64,000 nt of DNA from Viscum album (Eukaryota; Streptophyta; Magnoliopsida; Santalales; Viscaceae): assembly GCA_963277665.1 (NCBI GenBank), contig OY728122.1, forward strand, positions 2,120,234,024 to 2,120,298,023, read 5' to 3'. Under the pieces are notes generated by a model. It was given only the letters and a program-made list of their open reading frames with translations, was not told the DNA's origin and did no database searches. The position numbers and the translations under genes are program-made. Below, in pieces: positions 12,463-25,100 of the stretch; the stretch's first letter is position 1; each line of letters starts with the position of its first letter.

Positions 12463-12480
12463 TGGTATTATTGGAGTTCA
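12463..12480 (+). other. Probable primer-binding site of the Tekay element (degenerate)
   Basis: TGGTATTATTGGAGTTCA resembles the initiator-Met tRNA type site TGGTATCAGAGC only in its first six bases and spacing. It lies where the right LTR alignment stops. The match is weak because of mutation. Confidence 0.45.
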
Positions 12481-12959
12481 TTTCTACCAAAATAACTAAT
12501 ATTCTATAAATATTCAAGGGGAAATAGTGTTAAGTGTTTCAAGTTCGAATTTCAGGCTAGGGAGTCCAGTGCTGGTACAGTAGCCGATGTATCCATATAC
12601 CAGGACCCTAAATTCTTTTTTCTGACCTGGTACATGAAAACACAATTTGAATGCATCTTTGAGTGTTTTCTCATGATCTTTTTTATTCGGATTCAGCTCA
12701 CTAGGTATAATAAATTGACTGTGGTTCATCTTGATCTCTTTCAAGATGCCTCTATGTAGACAGCCAGCCAAGATTCTAGTGTGTGACCATGAGGATGGTC
12801 CACATAGTGATGAGGCTTTGGTATAGGGACCATTTCCCAAGATGGAACCTTCAGGTGGTGTACCAGTTATACCACTTCCCATTAGTCAGTAATTAATACT
12901 GAAGCTACCTGTAGATGGAACACGTAGGCTCAACGCCTTACATTAGTTCTAGTGACAGA
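12481..12959 (+). other. Leader of the Tekay element
   Basis: Nothing coding was recognised on the + strand. An antisense open frame (12514-12882) has no recognisable domain and is probably chance. Confidence 0.4.
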
Positions 12960-13621
12960 GGCCTCCTAGGTTTAGGGGAGAGATAGATCCTCAGTATGTT
13001 GAGGATTGGCTGGAGGCAGTGATTCTAGTCTTCCACTTAGTGAGGATTCCACTTGACCAGATGGTGGTTCTATCCATGAGACCTCTGCAGGTCCCAGCTG
13101 GGAGATTGTGGAGTTTGACCATCTAGACTCATGAGGCGTCAACCCTCGCCTTCTTTGACGTTGAGTGACTTTTCATGGAGGTTCTCTTCGGCACGACCAC
13201 ATGGTTAGTGAGCATATAAGAGATGGTTCACTTACAAAAAAGTAGTCTGACCGTGTCTGAATACTCTATGTGGTTCACAGACCTCTCCCGTTACTCTACG
13301 AATATGGTGAGGGACCCTTTATTCAAGGCTCAAACCTTTGATAAGGAGATATAATGGAACATTGGGGAATAAATGATTTCCATCAACATCCCTATGCCAC
13401 CTAGGGTGCTAAAGTGATCCCTACTAGTAGAGATATTCCTCACTGATCAAGCACCGATGGTGGGAGCTACCACAGAGAGAAGAGTGGTAGAGTCATCAGT
13501 GGCGAGTAGATGACAGATCACATAGAGTCCCAAGTGGACTAGAAAATTCAAAGGATGACCCCAGGAATCGGGTTCTATGGTACGAGGCTCTGTGGGTAGA
13601 GGGAGTCATCAGGGGAGAAGA
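12960..13621 (+). pseudogene. Tekay gag, N-terminal and central part, broken and split
   Basis: Gag forms the virus-like particle. The translated text contains DPQYVEDWLEAV (about 12985-13022), LQVPAGRLWSLT, and then SSLTVSEYSMWFTDLSRYS followed by MVRDPLFKAQTFDKEI (about 13236-13350). These are the blocks expected of a chromovirus Retrotrans_gag domain (DP..AE.WL, then LRQG..TV.EY...F..L.RY...). Stops and frameshifts interrupt it. At 13626 it is cut by the Athila array, and the gene continues on the far side at 32208 with the zinc knuckle. Confidence 0.75.
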
Positions 13622-13626
13622 ACATG
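13622..13626 (+). repeat. Putative target-site duplication ACATG, left copy of the Athila insertion
   Basis: ACATG precedes the first Athila LTR and GTATG follows the last one (32208-32212). The two differ by two transitions, so the pair is plausible but imperfect. Support comes from the reading frame: placing either copy upstream of the next bases restores a gag zinc knuckle. Confidence 0.45.
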
Positions 13627-15136
13627 TGACCGCACTGTGATTCACTATTTCATTTTCACCTTTACAACAATGTGTTAAACTAGTTTGGTATTGAAAATTA
13701 TAAAATAATAACAAATTTTACATTATTTTTTATTCCATTATTTTGTTTTTATCACTGTTAAAATGGAAATGATACTTATTTTGATAATTTCATTAATGGT
13801 GGAGGTGATTTGGAGGGCCCATGAAGATGTCCAAGAAAAATGTGCCAAGCTAAGCAGTATCCAAGCAAACCTGTTTACTAAAACGAACACTTCTACTGGA
13901 AAGTGAATTAAAAATGGATTCAATTTTGTGGGATTGTCCAAACATCATTGAGCTAAATTTTATCTGAAGGAACACAAGACCCATTCAGCCATTTGGTAGC
14001 CCAACCAACCTGATATGTCCAGCACACCGAATCTGCACGAAGTCAAAAGTGGTGTGTTATGATCTATCCATATCTCGGGATCAATTTGTCCAAATGGTGA
14101 AAAACAGTTGGTGGAGAAATTAAATAGGTGGGAAAACATGTTTCTAGTTTTTTTCTAAATCAATATTCTATTTTCAAGTTGTCTAAAACCATGGTTCAAT
14201 TGGTTTTACACAATCTTTGTGCCCAAAACCACCTTCTACTTTGCCAATAAAATGGGAGATTGGGCTCCTCATTTCAATGTTAATTCAAGGAGTGAAGTAT
14301 TGAAATTTGGAGTTCCAAAGGATTCCTATACTCATATTTTATTTTTTGGAGGCCCTTATCCTCATAGGGGGATCAATAATGAAGAATGAGTTCCACCCAA
14401 GCTTCCTCCTCCTCCCGATGTCGAGCTAAACAATGGGTGTTCATTATGAGGGAACTACTCACATGTCAAGGGAGTTCCGACACATATATTAGCTACTGGT
14501 TTGGATTTATTTGGGTGTTAAAAAATTCCTTTCCATGTATCTTAAATTATTTCTTATTTGAAAACTTTTTTTGAGGCATGTGATTGATTTTCTCTTAATT
14601 TCTAACTAGTCGGTGTGAGGTTTTGAGTGTGTGACTTGTGTTGTTCTGATTAGACAACACAAGAATACTTTTCTTACCTACTTACATGAGATTTCAATCT
14701 GATTTGGAATATCTTATTCCATTAATAACTTCTGGACCATGAAAATATTATTTTTATGTCAGGGTTTGGTTCTTCAAGCAATGAAATAAAGGCTTGGGAA
14801 TTAATCGGGATTTCAATTAATTTCAACCAAGGAATTACTCCAAACATAAATGAATCTCTAAGAAAAGTGTACTTGAAATTTGTGTAGTGAAATCACAATT
14901 AACCCATTATATCATAATTCTTAAATCATCACCTTTATCTATCAACTATTAATCTCTCTAAATGAAGTTATTTTCATACAATTGGTTTCAAAATCACCCC
15001 CATTTTTAGAACTTTTTATTAAAAATGCATACTATAAACCTATAGATGCTCCTTTAGAGATGACCTAGGGTTTCCCCTAGACTATAAATCAACCATAAAA
15101 ACATAATCAATTTGACGTGTCACAAAAACGTGTTCA
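13627..15136 (+). repeat. Athila LTR A (first of three)
   Basis: The LTR begins TGACCGCACTGTGATTCACT and ends at CA in 'acgtgttca'. It aligns over its whole length with LTRs B and C. The promoter TATA box seen in the other two is altered here to 'ccaataaaat' (14245-14253). It lies directly downstream of the interrupted Tekay gag. Confidence 0.85.
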
Positions 15137-15161
15137 AATTTGAGCATCATTTCTGGGGAGG
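15137..15161 (+). other. Athila primer-binding site, copy A (degenerate)
   Basis: The text 'tttgagcatcatttctgggg' occupies the place of the Athila-type site TTGGCGCCGTTGCCGGGGA. Copy B at 23683 keeps more of it. Confidence 0.5.
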
Positions 15162-15489
15162 ACTTTGGTTTTTAGTGCGTGTTTTTATAAGATTTTTTAA
15201 ATTTTGTGAATATTTATTTTTTTATCTTACAAATATAACTATATTTTTGTTTTATATTTTATTTATTTTGTAGGATTTTTTCATGACACATTCAAATCTG
15301 GGATACCTACCACCTTTTTGAACCCAAATCAGAGAGGATCCAACATCAGTGACACCAAGATGCACAAGAGAACCCTTTGAAGGAGGACATACAAAACATA
15401 TACAATCTTATTGACCCTTCCTCTTCTTCTTCTAGAACCAATATCAAAACTAAAATAAACTTGCATAAAATGGATAAAAATAATCAAAC

Positions 15490-16560
15490 ATTAAAATAAC
15501 TAACCTCACTTGATGTTGATATCCTACCCACTTACATTCAAATTCAAGGCGAGGCACCCAATTTTAAACTAAAATCCGATCTAATTTATTTATTACCAAC
15601 AATCCTTGGACTCGCTGTAGAAGATCCACGCAATAATTTAAAAATATTTCATACTATTTGGTAAACATTAAAACTTGATAATGTGGATAAAGAACAAGTA
15701 AATCCTAGAGAGTTCCTCTTTTCTTTAGAAGATACAAGAAAATATTGGTTATATTATGTTAATTACCCAATAAGAGGTTGGGGGGACATGAAATTCCTTT
15801 TTCTTGAAAAATATTTCCTAGCATCTTGAAATACAACAATATTTAAAGAAATATGTGGTATAAGACAATATCAAGGTGAAACACTTCATGAATGGTGGGA
15901 AATATTTGAAATATTATGTTCATGTTGTACACACCACCAAAATAAGTGATAAACTTTTAATACAATATTTTTATAAAGGTTTAATTCCAATTGATCGTAA
16001 CATGATTGATGCTTCTGCAGGTGGTGCACTGGTAGATAAGACCCCAATTGCCTCAAGAACCTTGATTGAGAACTTGGCACAAAATGCTCAACAATTCGGT
16101 TCACAATATACTATAACCATTAGAGGTTTCCATGAGGTGAAAAGTACTGAATTCGAGAAGAAGGTGGACACAATGTTCGAAGATGTAAGTACCCTTCTTC
16201 GACAACTTTCTCCTTCCCAAGGGAAATATCAATCTCCACCTCCCATTCATTGTGGTATATATTCTTCTGACACCCACTACTCTGATCAATTCCCCTAACT
16301 AAGAGAAACATTAGAGAGTTGTGAGGAAATATTTCCAGGACTATATAACCAACCCTTTAGGAAAAAACCATTCAATCCATCCAACCCAAGGTGGAATGAA
16401 AACCAAGCTTATATCCAAGGGAGTATTCAAACTATCCTCATTAACCATGGAACCAACATGGGCAGAGTAGTCATCCACCACCACCACCCAGAAATCCTCA
16501 GCCACAACAATGGCCTTTCCAACAAGCCCATCCAAAACCCAATCCTAGCTTAGAATAAAT
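15490..16560 (+). pseudogene. Athila gag, copy A, broken
   Basis: Gag of the first internal region. Blocks in order: 'FKLKSDLIYLLPTILGL' and a VEDP..N.K.FHT stretch (about 15565-15660), then 'REFLFSLEDTRKYWLYYV' (about 15710), 'FLEKYFLAS' (15804), 'KEICGIRQYQGETLHEWW' (15849-15900), then the 140-codon open frame 15876-16298 with 'KLLIQYFYKGLIPIDRNMID', 'SAGGALVDKT' and 'LIENLAQNAQQFGS'. This is the conserved Athila-type gag layout. Stops and one frame change around 15890-15960 disable it. The tail to about 17230 is proline- and glutamine-rich and poorly conserved. Confidence 0.85.
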
Positions 16561-17235
16561 GATGAAACATCTAGATTCCAACAATATCCAATTCCAGCAA
16601 ACCACTCAATTAGCCATACAAGACCTCAAAACCCAATTAGGCCAACTAGATAACTCGGCAGGGGAAATCCAAAGCCATGGGTTGGGTAAACTACATTCTC
16701 AACCAGTAGTTAACCCTAGGGATAAGGGAAATGTTAGTGCCATCACCCTTCGAAGTTGGACAAAACATAAAATCCAAATGACCCCTCTACTAAATTCCCC
16801 CCCCCCATCCTAAGGAAACCACCATCCCAACCACAGTAAATTCTACAAATGTGGTAGAACCTTGTCCTAAGATAATCCCTTCTAAAGGGAAGAGTGTGTC
16901 TTCGGATGAGTCACCTAGCCCAACTATTCCTCTTCTATTTCCCTAGAGGGCCACCCAAACAAGAAAACAAAATGAAACTAAACTTGATAAAGAAATATTG
17001 GAAACATTAAAAAAGTGCAGGTTAAATTTCCTTTGGTTGATGTCGTGAAGAAAATTCCAAGATACTCCAAGTTTCTAAAGGAGATGTGTACACACCGAAG
17101 AAGACTTTGAGGTGGTGAGAAGGTAAGTTTGGGGAGGAATGTCTCAGCATTGATATAACTTTCACTGCCTAACAAATGCAATGATCTTGGAACCTTCTCA
17201 ATTCCATGCACCATAGGGGAGTATTCATTTTCCAA

Positions 17236-17755
17236 TACTATTCTTGATTTAGGTGCTTCTATAAATGGGATTCCTCACTCCATTTACTCATCATTGCAGG
17301 TTGGAAAATTTAAGCCAACTTGGATAGTCATTCAGCTAGAAAATTGGAGTACTGCACACCCTTCTGGTGTGTTAGAGGATGTTCTTGTGAGGGTTCAAAA
17401 TTTAATTTTTCCTACTGATTTTTATGTGTTTAAAATGGAATATGATAAGATTAATGGACATGACCCAATTATATTGGGGAGACCTTTCTTGAAAATAGCC
17501 AAAACCATAATTAATGTCCATAATGGAACATTATCTATGGATTTTGGTGGTGACATTTTCCACTTCAACATCCTTGATTCCATGAAGAACCACTCAGAAG
17601 AACATTCCTCTATTTCTATTAATTTTCAAGATGTACTCCCTTCCCTTGAAAAAACATCATTTCATTCCCCTGATCCCCTTTTTTTGTTTTCTTCATTGAT
17701 AGGAATGATAGTAAATTTTTTATGCATTGATTATTTTAGTGGTATAAGTAAATGA
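17236..17755 (+). pseudogene. Athila protease region, copy A
   Basis: Aspartic protease that matures gag-pol. The active-site box reads DLGAS (17245-17259), the Athila form of D(S/T)GA. It is followed by 'LQVGKFKPTWIVIQLEN', 'PSGVLEDVLV', 'LIFPTDFYV', 'DPIILGRPFLKIAKTIINVH' and 'TLSMDFGGDIFHFNI'. The open frame 17294-17755 (153 codons) carries most of it. It ends in a TGA (17753-17755) at exactly the codon where copy B has TAA (26299-26301), so this lesion is common to both copies. Confidence 0.8.
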
Positions 17756-17767
17756 AATGCATGTTTT

Positions 17768-18995
17768 TTGATTGATGATTTCTTGAACACTGAGGATCCC
17801 CTAACCATCTATGATAGTGATATGCATGTAAAATATCATTCCTCATCTGAGGTGAATACCATTGAGAAGTTAGATGAGATTAGTGACCTATCACTTTCAC
17901 ACACACCCCCATCAATCCAAAATCCACCTGAATTGGAACTAAAAAAACTTCTAAAAGATTTAAAATATTCATATCTTGAGAATGGAAACAAAATTTCTTT
18001 CATCATTACTAGTTCACTCCCCCTTGATCCTGAATTGAAATTGCTTGAACTTTTGAGGGAGTATAAACAAGCTTTGGGATGGACACTTGCAAACATTCCT
18101 GGTATTATCCCATCAATTTGTACACATCATATATTGTTAAATGATGAGGCTAAACCAGTGTGTTAGTCACAACATCGACTGAAACCAAACCTCCTAGATG
18201 TTGTGAAAAGGTAGGTAATGAATTTATTGTTTGTTGGAATCATTTACCCTATCTCTGATAGCCAATGGGTCAGTATCATTCAAGTAGTTCTAAAAAACTA
18301 GCCTTATAGTGAGAAAAAAGGAAAATAATGAATTGGTTCCAACTTGTGTGTAGAATAGTTTGTGTGTCTACATAGACTATCACCGACTAAACCAACACCC
18401 TAGGTAGGACCATTACCCTTTTCTATTCATTGACCAAATGCAAGAGAGGCTAGCGGGTAAGTCCCAGTACTATTTCTGTGATGGGTATTCTGGATACTTT
18501 CATATCCATATTACCCCCTAGGATTAGAAAAAGATGACATTCACTTTCCTATTTAGCACATTTTCATATAGGTTGATGTCATTTGGCCTGGGAAATGATT
18601 CTGGTACATTCTATTGATGCATGGTTAATATTTTTTCATATTACCTAGAGAATTTCATGGAAGTATCCAGGGATGATTTCACTGTTTATGGCTCCACTTT
18701 TGATGAATGTTTGAGTATTCTTTCTTTAGTCCCACGTTGCTGTATTGAAAAGAATCTTGTATTAAATTATGATAAATTCTATTACATGGTGCGAAAAGGT
18801 ATATTTCTGGTACATTTCATATCTAGGGATGGTATCGAAGTAGATAAATCAAATGTGGATGTCATTTCTTCCCTACCATTCCCCAAAAATGTACAGGATA
18901 TGAAGTCTTTCCTATATCATGCAGTATTTTACCATCATTTCATTCATGACTTTAGTAAAATTCCACTCCCCCTCTCCCGTTAACTCCAAAATGAA
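17768..18995 (+). pseudogene. Athila reverse transcriptase, copy A, broken
   Basis: After a linker ('ALGWTLANIPGIIPSICTHH', about 18070-18130) the RT begins. It reads 'DEAKPVC', stop, 'SQHRLKPNLLDVVKR', 'IYPISDSQWVS' and later the 120-codon frame 18621-18983 with the catalytic box changed to SRDDF (normally FMDD), then 'IFLVHFISRDGIEVDKSNVD', '[17 protein letters not shown]' and 'FIHDFSKIPLPLSR'. The TAG at 18164-18166 is shared with copy B (26710-26712). A one-base deletion near 19005, relative to copy B, shifts the frame before RNase H. Confidence 0.85.
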
Positions 18996-19019
18996 AAGGA
19001 ATATTTTTATATAATGAAT

Positions 19020-19500
19020 GCGATGAGGAAATTAATAAGTTAAAATTGAGTCTCATGTCACCCCCGGTAATCCAGCCACCTCGGTGGGATTTACCATTTG
19101 AGCTCATGTGTGACGCCTCTAACTATGCAGTTGGGGAAGTCTTGTCACAAAGGGTCGATCGAGCTCCACATGTCATTGCCTATACCTCACGTACTTTGGA
19201 CTCTGCCCAAGAAAACTACACCACAACTGAAAAATAATTTCTTGCCATTGTGTTTTCCTTCGATTAATTTATGTCATATATTTTAGGGTATAAATTCATT
19301 GTGTTCTCAAACCATACATCCCTCTGGTATCTCCTTAAGAAAGTAGAAGCCAAACCACGTCTCATTCACTGGATGATCCTTCTTAAGGAATTAAATTTAG
19401 AAATTATAGATAAAAAAGAGCAGAGAATGTGGTGGCTGACTATATCAGTAGGATTCACCCATCATCGGCCATTGAATTGTCCCCCTATATTCCCATAAAT
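19020..19500 (+). pseudogene. Athila RNase H, copy A, broken
   Basis: The RNase H degrades the RNA strand during reverse transcription. The open frame 19046-19237 contains '[20 protein letters not shown]', '[20 protein letters not shown]', then a stop where copy B reads KKKF. The tail continues as '[18 protein letters not shown]' and '[18 protein letters not shown]' (19286-19410) and ends near 'VADYISRIHPS' in another frame at 19430. The first catalytic Asp (CDAS) is intact, but frameshifts divide the domain. Confidence 0.85.
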
Positions 19501-19639
19501 GACATGATTCCTGATGAACAACTTTACCGAGTGCAAGATGTTATTCCTTGGTATGCTGAAATTGTAAATTATTTGGTAGCATCTTATATTCCTGATAATT
19601 TCAACAAGAACCAGGACAACCATCTAAAAAATGAGTCAT

Positions 19640-20838
19640 GTTGGTACATTTGGGATAACCCCTAACTTTGGTGCAGCTGTAGTGATCATGTCCCTAGGTG
19701 TTGTTTTCCCAATAGTGAGTTTTAGTTTGTCCTTAGATTCTTCCACACTCTTGCTTGTGGGGGCCACTTTGGTCCCCAATGGAATACTCGCAATGTCCTT
19801 GATTCAAGTCTCTTTTGGCCAAGTCTTTTTCAGGATACCCATGATTTTTTTAAATATTTTCCTCATTTTCAAATAATGGGTAATGTCTCTAAAAGAAATT
19901 AAATGACATGAAATCCATTTCTCTTTAATGACATTTTTATGTTTGGGTCATTGAATTTAGGGTTCGATTTCCCAATTCCTTTGGAAACATGTACATTATT
20001 CTGGCGGTCGATTATGTGTTAAAATGTATAGAGGCACGAGCCACAAGGACAGATGATTTCAAAATAGTTGTGGAATTTTTGAGAACTCAAATCTTTTGTA
20101 GGTTTGGATTACCTAAGTTCATCATTAGTGACCAGGGTTCTCATTTCTACAACCGAAAAATGAAATCACTTTTGAATCTATATGGTGTCAATCATCATTT
20201 TTCTACTGCATATCACTCATATACCAGTGGTCAATCCAAGGTTTCAAATAGATAGGTAAAACAAATTCATGAAAAAATGGTTCAACCCAACAAAAAAGAT
20301 TGGATTATTAGAAAAGTTGATTAATTATGGGCTTATCGTACTGCTTTTAAGACTCACATTGGTATTTCAACATATCAGATGATGTTTGGAAAGATTTTTC
20401 ACATCCCTGTTGAGATTGAGCACCATGCCTACTAGGACATCAAAAAATGCAATTATAATATTTCGGGTGGAGGTTCTTAAAGGAATTTGTAGATTCATGA
20501 GCTATAAGAAATTATAAGAGATGAATATGAGAACTCCATGATTTATAAGGAGCGTACCAAGGCTTCCCACGACCGTCTCATCCTACATCGTCAGTTCTGC
20601 ATTGGGCCGAGGGTCCTCCTCTATAATGCAAGGGAAAAGTTGGATCTAGGTAAGCTTTGTTACCGCTAGTTTGGACCATACACTATTACTAACGTCTCTC
20701 CATTTGGTGTTGTCTAGGTTGAAAATGAAGAAACCAGGAAAAACTTCATTGTCAAAGGGTAGCAGTAGAAGCACTTCCATGAATCCATTCCAGAGTCCCT
20801 AATGGGGGAACTCCATATTCAAGAAGAAATCTATGAAT
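19640..20838 (+). pseudogene. Athila integrase, copy A, broken
   Basis: The zinc region reads 'FFHTLACGGHFGP' followed by 'LFWPSLFQDTHDFFKYFPHF', where the C..C pair has been lost (copy B keeps SCLRC). The core is in the open frame 19989-20255: 'YIILAVDYVLKCIEARATR', '[17 protein letters not shown]' and 'NHHFSTAYHSYTSGQSKV', with the catalytic D of SDQGSHF present. Downstream text includes '[20 protein letters not shown]' and 'IEHHAY', and near 20700 'FGPYTI'. Several stops occur, including one right after 'VSNR' at 20253. Confidence 0.85.
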
Positions 20839-22174
20839 GAAACTCACTTGGTTTTATCCTTCCTTCCCATATTCTCTTTTATTACAGTGAGGACACTGCA
20901 CACATTAAGTGTGGGGGATGGGTATATTCTTGGGTTAGTTAGGAATTTTCATCATCTTTATTAATTTTCTCTTTTTAGCTTGATGAATTGTATTTTCACT
21001 TTTCCCCTTTCCATCACACTCACCTTTGTGCAGGAATATTACTTTTTTTATGCCAGCATTATCATGGAAAATGACGTCTGATTAATCATGGAAGTTATAG
21101 AAAATTCTTGTGGAATGTCCGTATTTCATGTTGTTTTAACATTAAAAAAATATGATGAAATGTTAATTTTAGCAAGAATTCAATATTGTGGTGTGACTTT
21201 CATTCAAAATTGGGTTTTTTTAATGATATAAGTGGTTTTATCATTTTGAAACCTTTGAGAAGAATGGTTCCCTTTTTTGTAAATTTATTAAAGGAAAATT
21301 GTGTCATTTAATCTCTCTGCACATTGTTTTCACCCAACCATGAAATGTGAAATTTTCATACATAATGGAAGGTAAATGTAAGTTAGGTTTATTTTTATCT
21401 ACATTCCAAAATCATTTTTCCATATGTTTGTTCCTTATTTGATCTATTTCATTATTGTGCCAAATTGACCTATGTGTGTATACCTGTTATCTGACTGTTG
21501 TACGCCCTCAAATAAAACAAAAAAACAAAAAAAAGAGAGATTTTTTATTGGGTAGGTCAAAAACTACACTTCCTTGACTTTTTATATTATTTAACAATTA
21601 CAATTAGGGTCGTGAAGAGATCAAACAGGGGTTTGGAGAAGAGTGTGAGATTTTTTTCAAGTGAAACTTTTGAAAAAAAATGAGGGGAGTGATGAAATGT
21701 ACAGCATGTGGGGATGTCTTGGTCGATATCATATGGTTTGACTTCTGGTAATGCTTAATTGAGTGGGTCTTGAAATTTGATTGCAAAGGTTATGGAGAGA
21801 GTTTGGTGGAAAGGATCTTTTAAGTAGACAATTATTAAAATAACTTATATTTACCAAATAGAAAGAGTAAACAATAGCATGAAATGGTTGTCACACACCC
21901 ACATGGAGAATTAGTGACATGATTAAATTTTGAATTATTTTATTTGATTGGTATGATGCATATCTTGGAATTTTATTTGGATAAAATGTTTGAGACATAT
22001 TTTTCCATGATCACTGAGAATAACTCCTCGGTGTGATTTTTTCTTTGGTCACATTTCTATCAGGAATTAAATTTTCCTTGAATGTTAAATATTTATGATG
22101 TTGTAAATATCTACATTCATAATTTCTTGAAATATTACTTTTCCCAGGAGAGCAAATTTTTAGGTGTGGGGGTG
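20839..22174 (+). other. Athila 3' noncoding tail, copy A
   Basis: No env-like or other reading frame is convincing here. Near 20904-20920 the text 'attaagtgtgggggatg' matches the 'TTTAAGTTTGGGGG' motif often seen after integrase in Athila-type elements, perhaps an internal polypurine tract. An A-rich 'caaaaaaacaaaaaaaagag' stretch lies near 21515. The polypurine tract 'taggtgtgggggtg' (22161-22174) precedes LTR B. Confidence 0.6.
22161..22174 (+). other. Polypurine tract before LTR B
   Basis: The sequence 'taggtgtgggggtg' directly precedes TGATTGTACC of LTR B. The equivalent 'agatgtgggggtg' precedes LTR C at 30701-30713. This is the expected place for the plus-strand primer. Confidence 0.65.
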
Positions 22175-23680
22175 TGATTGTACCACGATTCACTGTTTCA
22201 TTTTCACCCTTAAAACACTGTGTTAAAACTGGTTTTGTATTGATATTTATAATATAATAACAATTTTAACATCATTTTTGATTCAATTATTTTGTTTTTA
22301 TCACTTCTAAAAATCTAAATGATACTTGTTTTGATAATTTCATTAAAGGTGGAGGTGATTTGGAGGGCTCATGATGATGTCTAAGAAAAATGGGCCAAGC
22401 TACACAGGATCCAAGAAAACCAATTTACTAATCCTAACACGGCTACTGGACCATTTCTTAAAGTGGGATAAAATTTTGTGGAATAGTCCACAATTCATTG
22501 GGATACATTTCATCTGAAGGAACCCAAGACACATTCGGCCATCTAGTGGCCCAACTCATCTGATATTTTGAGAAAATAGAATCTGCATGAAGTCAAAAGT
22601 GGTGTGCTGTGATCTGTCCATATCTCGATCTCTAGTTGTCCAAACGGTTCCAAAAATTCATTTGATACTATCATGATGTGGTAAAACATGTTTCTAGTTT
22701 TTTCCAAAGCATTATTAGACTTTCAAGTGGTCAAAACCCATAGGACAAGTGGTTTTACACAATCTGTGTTCCCAAAATCACCTTCCACTTTGCCTATAAA
22801 ATGGAAGCTTGGGCTCCTCATTTGCAAGTTCAGTCAAAGAGTGATGTCCTACCAATTTGGAGTTCTAGAGGATTACTCTACTCATCGTTTAAGTTCTGGA
22901 GGCCCTTATCCTCATAGGGTGATCAACAATGAAGAAGGAGTTCCACCCGAGCTTCCTCCTCCTCCCGATGTCGAGCTAAACGGTGGGCGTTTGTTGTGAG
23001 GGAGCTACACACATGTAAAGGGTATTCCAACACATATATTAGCTAATATTTTTTAGTGATTTGGGTTTTAAAACATTTATTTCCCTGTATCTTAAATTAT
23101 TTCTTATTTTAATACTTTTTTTATGCATGTGATTGATTTTCTCTTAATTTCTAACTGATCGATGTGAGGTTTTGAGTGCTAGACATGTGTATTTCTGATT
23201 AGAAAACACGAGAATACTTTTATTAACCCATTACATGAGATTTCAATCTTATTTGGAATATCTTATTCCATTCATAAGTTCTGTACCTTGAAAATATGAT
23301 TGTTATGTCAAGGTTTGGTTCTTTAAGTAATGAAATAAAGGCTTAGGAATTAATCGGATTTCAATTAATTTCTCGCAAATAATTACTCCAAAACTAAATG
23401 AATCTCTAAAAACTGAACATGAAATGTTTGTTGTGAAATCACAATTAGCCCTTTCTCATAATCCTTAAATCACCACCTTTATCTATCAACTATTAATCTC
23501 TTTAAATCAAGTTATTTTCTTAAAATTGTTTTCAAAATCAGCCTAATTTTTAGAATTTTTTATTAAAAACGCATACTCTGAACCTATCGACTCTCCTTTA
23601 GATACAACCTAGGGTCTTCCCTAGAATATAATTCAACCTAAAAAACATAATCAATTTGACATTTCAAGACAACGCATTCA
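22175..23680 (+). repeat. Athila LTR B (middle, shared by both internal regions)
   Basis: It is the 3' LTR of internal A and the 5' LTR of internal B at once: a polypurine tract precedes it and a primer-binding site follows it. It starts TGATTGTACCAC and ends 'aacgcattca'. A TATA box 'tataaaat' lies at 22795-22802 in 'gcctataaaatggaagc'. Confidence 0.9.
22795..22802 (+). promoter_or_regulatory. TATA box in Athila LTR B
   Basis: The sequence 'tataaaat' lies in the middle of the LTR and is conserved in LTR C (31317-31324) but altered in LTR A. Transcription would start roughly 30 bp downstream. It is a family promoter remnant, and activity is not implied. Confidence 0.55.
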
Positions 23681-23682
23681 AA

Positions 23683-23704
23683 TTTTGGCACCGTTTTTTG
23701 GGAG
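23683..23704 (+). other. Athila primer-binding site, copy B
   Basis: The text 'tttggcaccgttttttgggag' resembles the Athila site TTTGGCGCCGTTGCCGGGGA more closely than copy A does. It starts two or three bases after the LTR ends in CA. Confidence 0.65.
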
Positions 23705-24019
23705 CGCTTTGGTTTTTAGTGCCTGTTTTTTATAAGATTTTTTTAAATTTTGTGAATATTTATTTGTTTTATCATACATATCTACCTATATTTTTGTATT
23801 ATTATTTTTTTATTTTTGTATTTTTTGTGCATGACATGTTAAAATTTGGGAGACCTAACACCTTTTTAACCTGAACTAGAGAGTATCTGACATCAGCGAC
23901 ACTGAGACTCACAAAAGAACACTTCAAAGGAGGACATACAAAACATAGACACTCTTCTTTATCCTTCCCCTTATTCTAATAGAACCAATATCAAAACTGA
24001 AATAAACTTGCATAACATG

Positions 24020-25100
24020 GCTGAAAATAACCAAACATTAAAATAACTAACCTCCCATGATGTTGATATCCAACCCACATACATTCAAATGCATGGCGAG
24101 GCACCCATTTTTGAACTAATATCTGGTCTAATTCATTTATTACCAAGATTCCATGGACTCGTTGGAGAAGATACACACAAGAATTTAAAAGAATTCCATA
24201 CTGTTTTTTCATCATTAAAACCTACTAATGTTGATGAAGAACAAGTAAATCTTAGAGCACTCCCCTTTTTCTTTAGAAGATACAGAAAAATATTGGTTAT
24301 ATTATGTTAATTCTCCAATAAGAGGCTGGGCGGACATGAAACTCATTTTTATGGAAAAATATTTTCCAGCCACTCAACTGTAATAATAAGGAAAGAAATA
24401 TGTGGTATAAGACAATCTCAAGGGGAAACACTTCATGAATATTGGTAATTATTGAAAAGATTATGTTCAATATTTCCACACCACAAAATAATCTATCAAC
24501 TTTTAATACAATATTTTTATGAAGGTTTTATTCCAATTGATCGTAACATGATTGACACTGCTGCAGGTGGTGAGTTGGTTTATAAGATCCCAATTTCCAC
24601 AATAAAACTTATTGAGAACATGGCACAAAATTCTCAACAATTTGGTTCACGGTCTATTGTACCCATTCAAGTTGTCCACGAGGTTCAAAGTATTTAATTC
24701 GAGAAGAAGGTGGACACAAAGTTCAAAGTGGTAAGTACCCTTCTTTGTAAACTTTCTCTTTCCCAAGGGAAATCCAAATATATTCCTCCCATCCATTTTG
24801 GTGTATGATATTCTGACACCCACTACTCTGATCAATTCCCCCTACTAAGGGAAACTTTTGAGAGTTGTGAGACAATATTTCTACGATGCCCCTATAACCA
24901 ACCCTTTAGGAAAGAACCTTACTATCCATCCAACCCTCAATGGAAATAAAACCAAGATTATAGAAAAGGGGGTATTCAAACCAGCCTCATCAACCATGGA
25001 ACCAAAAAGGGAAGAGTATTAATCTACCACCACCACCCAGAAATCCCCAACTGCATCAAAGGTCGTTCCAAAAAACCCCTCCAAAACACAAGCCTAGCTT
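24020..25100 (+). pseudogene. Athila gag, copy B, broken
   Basis: Same layout as copy A. The open frame 24089-24310 carries 'MHGEAPIFELISGLIHLLPR', 'GEDTHKNLKEFHTVFSSLKP' and 'EEQVNLRALPFFF', after which an inserted base shifts the frame. The gene then reads 'KEICGIRQSQGETLHEYW', and the open frame 24452-24697 carries 'LLIQYFYEGFIPIDRNMIDT', 'AAGG', 'LIENMAQNSQQFGS'. Copy B is a little closer to the family pattern than copy A (YFYEG against YFYKG). Stops and a frameshift make it non-coding. The poorly conserved C-terminal part runs to about 25740. Confidence 0.85.

Noticed and set aside
20839..22174. Possible env-like gene after the Athila integrase
   Set aside because: Athila elements often have one, but neither copy shows a convincing frame, signal peptide or transmembrane segment, and both tails are rich in stops.
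22175..23680. Two separate Athila insertions side by side
   Set aside because: Only one LTR lies between the two internal regions, with PPT and PBS on either side. Two separate elements would need two LTRs there.
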